Assembly: GCA_017535925.1 (NCBI GenBank)
Contig: JAFXTD010000033.1
Coordinates: 33,845 to 97,844, forward strand
Source: Selenomonadaceae bacterium
GTDB lineage: Bacteria > Bacillota > Negativicutes > Selenomonadales > Selenomonadaceae
DNA: 64,000 nt
Direction: 5' to 3'
In this document: positions 57,684-64,000 of the stretch, piece by piece
How the letters are laid out: the number at the start of each line of letters is the position of its first letter
How positions within the stretch are numbered: position 1 is the first letter of the stretch
The notes under the pieces: model-generated
What the model was told of the DNA's origin: nothing
What the model saw: the letters and a program-made list of their open reading frames with translations, nothing else
Databases searched by the model: none
Position numbers and translations under genes: made by a program

Positions 57684-60600
57684 TCAATTTAAATACTTGT
57701 GCAAGGTCTCAAGCAACTTCGGAATGTCAAGCGGCTTGGCAAGGTGGTCGTTCATGCCCGCCTTGAGAGCATTGGCTTTGTCCTCGTCGAAGGCGTTTGC
57801 AGTCATTGCAACAATCGGGACTATCTGCGCGTCAACACGATTGAGGGCGCGAATGTTCCTCGTTGCGTCGTAGCCGTTCATCGTCGGCATTTGCACATCC
57901 ATTAAAATTAAGTCGTAGTAATTCAGCGGCGTATTCTTTACCATGTCAACAGCCTCGTTGCCGTCGCAAGCTTCCTCGACTTCAAGCCCGATTTCGGTGA
58001 GGACAGCCTTTGCAATTTCGCGATTGACTTCAATATCTTCAACCAACAAAACACGCTTGCCGCTGAAGTCCGTTGAAGACAAATCGTCGTGCTTATTTTC
58101 TTTTTCGTCATGACCGCGAATCGCTCGGCTTAAGGCGTTCTTCAAGTCGCTCATGAAAAGCGGCTTAGTGCAAAAAGTCGTGACGCCCGCCTGCTTTGCC
58201 TCAAGCTCAATGTCGGAATAATCGTAAGCCGTCAAAATTATCACGGGCGCGGTGTTGCCTACGACGCGGCGAATCTGCCTGACAGTTTCGATACCGTTTT
58301 GTTCGGGCATTAGCCAATCGACAATGTAAGCACTGAAAGGTTCGTCGTCGAGGGCACGTCCTGCGCGGAAGACTGCTTCACGAGGCGAGGTCGTCCACTC
58401 CGAACGCATGCCCATTTGCTTGAGCATAGATGTCACGGATTCGCAAGTGTGGAAGTCGTCGTCGACAATCAAGGCGCGCAAGTTTTTCAGCTCTTGAATT
58501 GTTATCTGCTTGACATCCTGTTGGAGTTTTAAATCAAGCGTGACGGTGAATTCGCTGCCCTTATCTTTTTCGCTTTCAACGTCAATCGTGCCGCCCATAA
58601 GCTCAACCATTTTTTTCGTAATGCTCATGCCGAGCCCCGTGCCTTGAATGCCGCTCTTGGTTGAAGACTCCTCGCGCTCAAAGGCGTCGAAGACATGCTT
58701 TAAAAATTCTTTGCTCATGCCCAAGCCGTTGTCCTTGATTCGAAATTCGTATTTGGCGCAGCCGGGAATATCGGATTCGTATTGAGAAATGCGGAAGAAA
58801 ATCGAACCGGTCGAGGGCGTGTACTTTACAGCGTTGCTCAAAATATTTATCAGCACCTGATTGATTTTGAGCGGGTCGGCCAGAATGTCCTCGTCCTTGA
58901 CTTTGAAGGCGTCGATTTGGAATTTCTGTTGCTTGGCGATAACTTGCGGCTGAATAATGTGAATCAAGTTGTGAATCAAGTCGGAAAGGTTGCAAGGTTG
59001 TTCGGCGACTTCGATACGCCCGCTTTCAATGCGGCTCATGTCGAGAATGTCGTTTATCAAGCCGAGCAGATGATTGCTTGACGACAAAACTTTTTCCAGC
59101 GAATCTTTAACTTGATTGCGGTTGTCGAAGTGGCGCAGTGCCATCGAGGTAAAGCCGATAATCGCGTTCATGGGCGTGCGAATATCGTGGCTCATGTTGG
59201 AAAGGAAAATTGTCTTGGAGGCGTTGGCGTGTTGAGCTTGTGCAAGTGCTTCCGCCAAAGCCTGATTCTTCGCCAAAGATTCGCGCGTTTGTTCGTCGAC
59301 GTTCGCAAAACCGACGCCCACCGCATGAAGTCCCTCGTCGATTTTGGCAATGCGCAACATCATGAAATGTTCTTCGCCGTAGCTGTACGTGAGGTAGCGT
59401 TGCGAAACAATTTCCTCTTTGGCGAGGCGCGCACGAATATTTTCGGGCTTGATAAAGTTCAAAAGTTCTGCGCGGTCGTTCGGCGAAACGTATTCTTTGA
59501 CATAATTTTCCATTGCCGCTTGGAATTTCACAACGTCACTTTGCCTGCGATTGAGTTGGGAAGTTACTTCCGGCGCAACGCGATAACAAACCGCCTCGTC
59601 CGAATCCAAATTCAAATGATAGACGAGCCGATAATCCACCGTCAAAGCTTGAATCATTTCGCTCTGCCGACGCCGCCTTCTTTCTTCGGAAAGCAGTTGT
59701 GTTTGCAGACGAAGTTTTTCTTCCATTTCCTCGCGCTTGATTCGGTTCTCTGCTTCCGCCAAATTTTTCTGGTGCATAAGGTGCGTGTTTTTTCGCGCTT
59801 GAGAAATTATCAACCAAAAGACAATCAGCATTGCCGCAACTGTCAAGAGCACTTGAATTATCGAACGGCGGCGCATGTCGTTTGAGACGGCGGAAATTTC
59901 CTCTGCGATTTTCCCTTCGCGAATCAGATAAGTCAAAGTCCAGCCGGTATGTTTCACGGGGCGATAGAAAAGCATTTCTTTGACGCCGCGATAAGTGAAC
60001 GACGCCATGCCTCCGCGCAGATTTTCAAAATCGAAAACGACTTGCTCTCTTGAATAGCCGGCGTCGAATTCAGCCTCTTTAAGCGCATCCAAAAGATTTG
60101 TTCCGCTGTCGAGCCCGCCGAGCACCGCTTCGGTCAAAGATTCGCCGTTTGTGTAATAAAGATTGAAGAAAGTCATTTCGGAGGCGGTCGTGTGAAGGAG
60201 GATGCCTTCCAAAAATTTCGACATGCTCAATTCAATGAAACAACTTTTTATCGGCACGCCTTGAAAGGTCAAATTCTCAACGGGAATAACGACGGCGACG
60301 GTCTTATCGAATTTGTCGAGGTCGTAAGTGACAATCTTTGGTTCGGCAATCAGCTTGCCGGCAAAAAAATATTCTTCGGGATTTTGAGCAATGCCTTCGG
60401 GCGTTAAGATGTTGCCGTTTGCATCCGCGAAGGCAAATTGGTCAACGTCGCAGAAAGTTTTTACTCTGCCGAGAAAGCGGCTCAAACTTTCGATGCTTTG
60501 CAAATCTTCGGGCGAAATAATTTTCAAAGCGGATTTCATGTTGCCGACGCGGACGTTGATTCGGGCAGTGATGACTTGTTCGCGGCGGTCCGTCAATTCG

Positions 60601-60767
60601 CGCAAATAAAATTCACTGACGGCAGCAACCGCCTCATTCGTGCCGTTTTGCTCACTGCGATTTATCCAAATCGTCGACAAAATCAAAAGCAGAGCAATTA
60701 TCACTCCTCCGACAATCGCCACAGAAATTGTTCCGCCGCTTTTTTTATCTTCGCTTTTCTCTTCCAT
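57684..60767 (-). CDS. Membrane hybrid histidine kinase with two receivers
   Basis: 1027 residues: helix (14-34), an extracytoplasmic Cache-like sensor (35-310), second helix (about 313-333), coiled linker, a PAS-like region (about 375-500), HisKA (SNMSHDIRTPMNAIIGFT, His near 527), HATPase (NILSNAVKYTPS; DNGLGM; GTGLGMSI), then two receivers (Asp near 816 in IVDWLMP and near 956 in LMDVQMP). No HPt or DNA-binding domain is nearby, so the output partner is elsewhere. Its kinase core closely resembles that of the permease-kinase fusion at 46088. Confidence 0.92.
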   Translation of the reverse strand: MEEKSEDKKSGGTISVAIVGGVIIALLLILSTIWINRSEQNGTNEAVAAVSEFYLRELTDRREQVITARINVRVGNMKSALKIISPEDLQSIESLSRFLGRVKTFCDVDQFAFADANGNILTPEGIAQNPEEYFFAGKLIAEPKIVTYDLDKFDKTVAVVIPVENLTFQGVPIKSCFIELSMSKFLEGILLHTTASEMTFFNLYYTNGESLTEAVLGGLDSGTNLLDALKEAEFDAGYSREQVVFDFENLRGGMASFTYRGVKEMLFYRPVKHTGWTLTYLIREGKIAEEISAVSNDMRRRSIIQVLLTVAAMLIVFWLIISQARKNTHLMHQKNLAEAENRIKREEMEEKLRLQTQLLSEERRRRRQSEMIQALTVDYRLVYHLNLDSDEAVCYRVAPEVTSQLNRRQSDVVKFQAAMENYVKEYVSPNDRAELLNFIKPENIRARLAKEEIVSQRYLTYSYGEEHFMMLRIAKIDEGLHAVGVGFANVDEQTRESLAKNQALAEALAQAQHANASKTIFLSNMSHDIRTPMNAIIGFTSMALRHFDNRNQVKDSLEKVLSSSNHLLGLINDILDMSRIESGRIEVAEQPCNLSDLIHNLIHIIQPQVIAKQQKFQIDAFKVKDEDILADPLKINQVLINILSNAVKYTPSTGSIFFRISQYESDIPGCAKYEFRIKDNGLGMSKEFLKHVFDAFEREESSTKSGIQGTGLGMSITKKMVELMGGTIDVESEKDKGSEFTVTLDLKLQQDVKQITIQELKNLRALIVDDDFHTCESVTSMLKQMGMRSEWTTSPREAVFRAGRALDDEPFSAYIVDWLMPEQNGIETVRQIRRVVGNTAPVIILTAYDYSDIELEAKQAGVTTFCTKPLFMSDLKNALSRAIRGHDEKENKHDDLSSTDFSGKRVLLVEDIEVNREIAKAVLTEIGLEVEEACDGNEAVDMVKNTPLNYYDLILMDVQMPTMNGYDATRNIRALNRVDAQIVPIVAMTANAFDEDKANALKAGMNDHLAKPLDIPKLLETLHKYLN

Positions 60768-60847
60768 GTTTTAATCCCCATGTAAAATTTTCTCCGCAGA
60801 TTTTATTAGAATTGCCTCAAGATAGCAAGCACAACTTTTAGCAGTTA

Positions 60848-60956
60848 GGAACCGGGGTGTGTTGGTAAATTCAATCAGCGGCAGAATTCAGCTTTCAGGA
60901 TTCTAACCACTAACCACTAACAGCTGCTTTTGAATTTACCAACAGGCTCTGACAGC
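60848..60956. mobile_element. MITE-like element with 15-bp inverted ends
   Basis: TGTTGGTAAATTCAA (60860-60874) and TTGAATTTACCAACA (60930-60944) are perfect inverted copies about 55 bp apart. They resemble the IS5-family end at 63870 (CTGTTGGTAAATT). The interior holds CTAACCA heptads and no gene. A related left end is at 63716. Confidence 0.6.
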
Positions 60957-60965
60957 TTTTTTTTA

Positions 60966-60994
60966 TTGCCAAAAAAATTTTGCGCGGCTATAAT
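60966..60994 (+). promoter_or_regulatory. Predicted promoter of the symporter gene
   Basis: TTGCCA (60966-60971), 17 bp, TATAAT (60989-60994). The MITE-like element lies immediately upstream. Confidence 0.65.
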
Positions 60995-61025
60995 ATGCGG
61001 GCTATAGAAAGGAGTGGATTTTGAT

Positions 61026-62504
61026 TTGACAAATGATGTAATGGTTATAAACGCCTTCGTGCTGTATATCGGCTTGATGATGGCTATCGGCGTTTACTAC
61101 TACCGCCAAACGAAAAACATGAGCGATTATTTTCTCGGCAACCGCAAACTCGGCGCGTGGGTCACGTCGCTTTCTGCAGAGGCGTCCGATATGAGCGGTT
61201 GGATGTTGATGGGCGTACCGGGCTTTGCTTATCTTGCAGGACTCAACGCGGGCTGGATTGCCGTCGGAATTGCGATCGGTACATGGGCGAATTGGCAATT
61301 CGTGGCGGCGCGCCTCCGTCAATACACCGAACTTGCCGGCAACTCTCTCACGCTCCCCGAATTTTTGCAGAATCGTTTCAAGGACACGAGCAACTTGCTG
61401 CGAATCGTTCCCGCAATTTTTATTCTGATATTTTTTATCCTGTACACGTCTTCGGGCTTCGTGGCTGCGGGCAAACTTTTTGAAACGGTCTTTGGTCTGC
61501 CGTTCCAATACGCAATATTTTTGGGCGCGGGCTCCGTTGTCTTTTACACTTTGATTGGCGGTTTCCTCGCGGTCAGTCGCACGGATTTTATTCAAGGCGT
61601 CATGATGTTCTTTGCAATTTTAATCGTCCCGACTTGCGCGGCAATGAGTTTGGGCGGCTTCGGTGAAACAATGTCCGCGATTTACGATTACAAGGCAACG
61701 ATGTTTGACCCCTTCCTCAAGCCCGACGGTTCGCAAATAAGTTTTATCGAAGTCGTTTCGCTTTTGGCATGGGGTATCGGTTATTTCGGTCAGCCGCACA
61801 TTTTGGTAAGATTCATGGCGATTAAGTCGACGAAAGAACTTCCTCAAGCAACGCGAATCGCAATGACTTGGGTCATCTTGTCTTTGGCGGCGGCGGTGGC
61901 AATCGGCATGGTCGGCACGGTCTATTTGACTGAAACACTTGAAGGCACCAACGCCGAAAAGGTTTTCCTGCTCATGACGAATCAACTTTTCCCGCCGATA
62001 ATCGCAGGGCTTCTTTTGAGCGCGGTGCTCGCGGCGATTATGTCGACTGCCTCGTCTCAACTTTTGGTTGCCGCCTCTGCCTTCGCACAAGATTTTTACA
62101 AGACGCTCCTTCGCAAAGACGCCGACCAGACAGAACTCGTTTGGATTTCCCGCGCCTCCGTTTTGATTATCGCCTCAATCGCCGTCTTTCTCGGCTTCAA
62201 CCCCGACAGCTTTATCCTCGACATGGTCGCTTATGCTTGGGCAGGTTTCGGCGCGGCGTTCGGTCCCGCTCTGCTTATGAGTTTGTTTTGGAAGAGGACG
62301 ACTCGCCGCGGCGTCATTGCCGGAATAATCGTCGGCGGTGTCACGGTTTTGGCTTGGAAACAATTTGCACTCTTCGGGCTTTATGAAATTGTTCCCGGCT
62401 TCATCTTCTCGCTGATTGCAATTTATATCGTCAGCAAATTCGACGACAAACCCGACAAAGAAATTTTGGATACCTTCGACAAAGTTGGTCAAAGCAAAAT
62501 TTGA
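61026..62504 (+). CDS. putP: Sodium/proline symporter (PutP, SSS family)
   Basis: About 492 residues and 13 helices. PutP features are present: YRQTKNMSDYFLGNRKLGAWVTSLSAEASDMSGWMLMGVPG near the N-terminus, LAWGIGYFGQPHILVRFMAIKS, and AAIMSTASSQLLVAASAFAQD with the sodium-site Ser/Thr. It imports proline with Na+. TTG 61026 gives the family-like MTNDVMVINAF start; GTG 61014 is in frame but lies inside the AAGGAG ribosome binding site. Confidence 0.93.
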   Translation: MTNDVMVINAFVLYIGLMMAIGVYYYRQTKNMSDYFLGNRKLGAWVTSLSAEASDMSGWMLMGVPGFAYLAGLNAGWIAVGIAIGTWANWQFVAARLRQYTELAGNSLTLPEFLQNRFKDTSNLLRIVPAIFILIFFILYTSSGFVAAGKLFETVFGLPFQYAIFLGAGSVVFYTLIGGFLAVSRTDFIQGVMMFFAILIVPTCAAMSLGGFGETMSAIYDYKATMFDPFLKPDGSQISFIEVVSLLAWGIGYFGQPHILVRFMAIKSTKELPQATRIAMTWVILSLAAAVAIGMVGTVYLTETLEGTNAEKVFLLMTNQLFPPIIAGLLLSAVLAAIMSTASSQLLVAASAFAQDFYKTLLRKDADQTELVWISRASVLIIASIAVFLGFNPDSFILDMVAYAWAGFGAAFGPALLMSLFWKRTTRRGVIAGIIVGGVTVLAWKQFALFGLYEIVPGFIFSLIAIYIVSKFDDKPDKEILDTFDKVGQSKI

Positions 62505-62507
62505 ATC

Positions 62508-63329
62508 ATGAAGAAAATTTTTATCACCGCGATAATTTTTATCGGCACAATTTGCACGGGCTGCTTCCAAGCAAAATTCGATACGATAATCACCGACGAC
62601 GGCGCAGTCGTTCAACGTGTAAAATTAATCGGCAACGCGCTTGTGATTCGGCAGATTGAAAATTGGAAGGACGACCTCGAAAAGCGCAATCCCGACGTGA
62701 AAGCCGAAGTCGTCGTCGAAGGCGACCTGCAAGGTTACAAATTTGCGTTCGATTATCCCGACATTGAAACTTTCGCAAAATCTTCGGGCGATTTGTACAA
62801 GGCGAACGCCGGAAAGAACAAAGGCGTTTCACGACACAAGAGCCGCTTCTTCGACGAATACGATTTTGATTTTTATTGGAAGAGCCTGCCCGCAAATCTT
62901 CCGCCCGAAGCCGAATTCATGGCTCAAAGCGCGTTAAGCGGTATCGAATTTGATGTGACGATTGAATTGCCGTATGTTGCCGAAAAAAATAATGCCGACA
63001 AAATTTCTGCAGACGGCAAAGTCCTCAAGTGGCACCTGACGCCCGTTTTGATTCGCGGCGGAGAAAAATTCATGCAGGCACGTTTTAAAATTTGGCACAA
63101 AGATAAAATAGCATTGACGGCAACGATTGAGCTTTTGCTTTTGGCGGCGATGATATTTTTCTTCAGAAAAGCCCGCGCCGAAGAATCACCTGACCTCGCA
63201 AAAGATTTTCGCTTCAAGCGCAATGTCTTCGCGGGATTGTTTTTGGCGTTGACGATAGTCACAACGTATTTATTGCTCGCGCCCGTCAACTTCACCGACG
63301 CCGATATAATTTCACCGCTTGCAATTTGA
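62508..63329 (+). CDS. Putative lipoprotein with C-terminal membrane helices
   Basis: 273 residues: signal sequence with a lipobox-like CTGC (Cys near residue 19), an extracytoplasmic domain of about 180 residues (TIITDDGAVVQRVKLIG...), then two C-terminal helices (about 205-222 and 240-258). The pattern fits LppM/DUF3153-like proteins, of unknown role. It starts 3 bp after putP, so it is cotranscribed. Confidence 0.65.
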   Translation: MKKIFITAIIFIGTICTGCFQAKFDTIITDDGAVVQRVKLIGNALVIRQIENWKDDLEKRNPDVKAEVVVEGDLQGYKFAFDYPDIETFAKSSGDLYKANAGKNKGVSRHKSRFFDEYDFDFYWKSLPANLPPEAEFMAQSALSGIEFDVTIELPYVAEKNNADKISADGKVLKWHLTPVLIRGGEKFMQARFKIWHKDKIALTATIELLLLAAMIFFFRKARAEESPDLAKDFRFKRNVFAGLFLALTIVTTYLLLAPVNFTDADIISPLAI

Positions 63330-63385
63330 AACGCGCTGTGATAAACTTCCACAGCTGTAAAAATTTTTATAAGGAGGTTTTTCGC

Positions 63386-63652
63386 TTGCCGAACATCAAA
63401 TCATCGATTAAGAGCATGAAGGTTGACGCCAAACGTCGCGCACGCAATATCTTCGAAAAAACACGCATGAAGAAAGCTCAAAAGCTTGTGCTTGCGGCGA
63501 TAGCGGCAGGAGACGCGGCAGAGGCAAAAAAACTTTTGCCGGCGGCTCACAAGGCAATCGACCAGGCGGCTGCAAACAACACGATTCACAAGAACGCCGC
63601 CGCCCGCAAAAAATCCAAGCTCGCGCTGAAAGTCAACGCAATTCCGGCTTAA
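63386..63652 (+). CDS. rpsT: Ribosomal protein S20
   Basis: 88 residues, mostly basic helices: MPNIKSSIKSMKVDAKRRARN...KTRMKKAQKLVLAA...HKAIDQAAANNTIHKNAAARKKSKL. It binds 16S rRNA in the 30S subunit. The start is TTG eight bases after AAGGAGG; TTG starts limit S20 synthesis in other bacteria. The longer frame to 63326 lacks family similarity. Confidence 0.96.
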   Translation: MPNIKSSIKSMKVDAKRRARNIFEKTRMKKAQKLVLAAIAAGDAAEAKKLLPAAHKAIDQAAANNTIHKNAAARKKSKLALKVNAIPA

Positions 63653-63660
63653 AAATCTTC

Positions 63661-63691
63661 GAGGGTTCGTCAAAAGACGGGCTCTATTTTT
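63661..63691 (+). terminator. Likely terminator after rpsT
   Basis: GAG...CGTC pairs with GACG...CTC (with a small internal loop), followed by T7. Confidence 0.6.
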
Positions 63692-63696
63692 TTATT

Positions 63697-63869
63697 GGGA
63701 ACCGGGAACCGGAGCGTGTTGGTAAATTCAATCGTCGGCTTCGATTAAACGTTTCAATAATTTTTTTGTCTTAAATCTACTTTTCTCTTGTTGCGCCCAA
63801 AAGAAATTAGGAACTAGTAAATAGGAACAAGGAACTAGTAGTGATTAGTAAACTAGTTCCTAGTTCCTA
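63697..63869. repeat. Mixed heptad repeats and IS-end fragment between rpsT and the transposase gene
   Basis: GGGAACC units (63697-63712), then GTGTTGGTAAATTCAATC (63715-63732), also found at 60858-60875, about 70 bp of unremarkable A/T-rich sequence, then GGAACTA/TAGTTCC units (63810-63869) arranged as an inverted repeat. No gene was found in this 230-bp stretch. Confidence 0.75.
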
Positions 63870-64000
63870 GGGGCTGTTGGTAAATTAAAAGTGAATAACA
63901 CAAGCAGCGAGTAAAACGAATTTCTCAAAACAAAAAGCCAATTTGTCATAACGAGTAGAGATGTGACGGTAATTCTTGATTCGCTGAAAAAATCTCTCGA
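63870..64000. mobile_element. IS5-family insertion sequence, one end (truncated by window edge)
   Basis: The end GGGGCTGTTGGTAAATT (63870-63886) overlaps the stop of the transposase gene. The outer part matches solo copies at 14883 and 20540. Confidence 0.75.
63885..64000 (-). CDS. IS5-family DDE transposase, C-terminal fragment
   Basis: The last 37 residues read ERFFQRIKNYRHISTRYDKL then AFCFEKFVLLAACVIHF and stop (TAA at 63887-63885). E-(6)-K, here ERFFQRIK, is the catalytic Glu signature of IS4/IS5-superfamily transposases, and the RxIxTRYDKLA tail is typical of the IS427/IS1031-like groups. The rest of the gene lies beyond the window. Confidence 0.85.
   Translation of the reverse strand, partial: ERFFQRIKNYRHISTRYDKLAFCFEKFVLLAACVIHF

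Noticed and set aside
1..64000. tRNA or rRNA genes
   Set aside because: No cloverleaf with TTCGA-type arm or rRNA signature was noticed by eye in the intergenic gaps.

Overview
The window reads as chromosomal DNA of a diderm Firmicute, most likely a Negativicutes/Selenomonas-type anaerobe (inference). The housekeeping proteins are Firmicutes-like: FliY with a C-terminal FliN domain, TrmK, ComEB, a DUF3084 protein and an FtsW/SpoVE protein. An outer-membrane secretin and an RTX calcium-repeat protein of the type I secreted kind point to an outer membrane. TTG is used as a start codon unusually often. Most intergenic gaps carry short tandem repeats with a 7-bp period.

Layout. (1) 1-9.3 kb: flagellar export block, end of fliY, cheY, fliO, a small membrane protein, fliP, fliQ, fliR, flhB and flhA. 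The block is interrupted between flhB and flhA by an exported histidine phosphatase and by a symporter gene broken by two in-frame stop codons. (2) 9.3-15 kb, minus strand: an RTX protein, a decayed RTX relative, a GH32 sucrose-6-phosphate hydrolase, a small AtpZ-like protein and a first 6-phosphofructokinase. (3) 15-23.4 kb: Rel (ppGpp), DUF3084, a YqgF-like nuclease, a beta-propeller protein, dCMP deaminase, Ppx/GppA, an orphan sucD and folE2. (4) 23.5-33 kb: a divergent Hsp70-like ATPase, purA/purE with an unknown gene between them, a TylF-type methyltransferase with a G9 tract, a HAD phosphatase, a second pfkA and an unknown 649-residue protein. (5) 33-44.8 kb: a Tad/Flp pilus cluster (cpaB, cpaC, two CpaE/TadZ-type ATPases, tadB, flp, tadE, tadA, tadC) ending in a diguanylate cyclase. 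A four-helix-bundle gene bounded by inverted heptad repeats lies inside it. (6) 44.76-45.03 kb: a 28-codon membrane-peptide gene whose transcript ends are complementary, like a type I toxin mRNA. (7) 45-49 kb: a PiT phosphate transporter and an APC-permease/histidine-kinase/receiver fusion. (8) 49-56 kb: trmK, cobU, two tandem GNAT genes, cobQ, an EnvC-like M23 protein, ftsX without ftsE, and ftsW. (9) 56-64 kb: a DUF4422 glycosyltransferase, a second hybrid kinase, a PutP-type symporter, a lipoprotein, rpsT and the 3' end of an IS5-family transposase.

The flagellar, Tad-pilus/c-di-GMP and two hybrid-kinase systems suggest a motile cell that switches to surface attachment. The most unusual signals are the heptad repeats abutting stop codons, the inverted-repeat cassette with the four-helix-bundle gene, the candidate type I toxin locus and the permease-kinase fusion. 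All functions are assigned by reading motifs; no database search was run.
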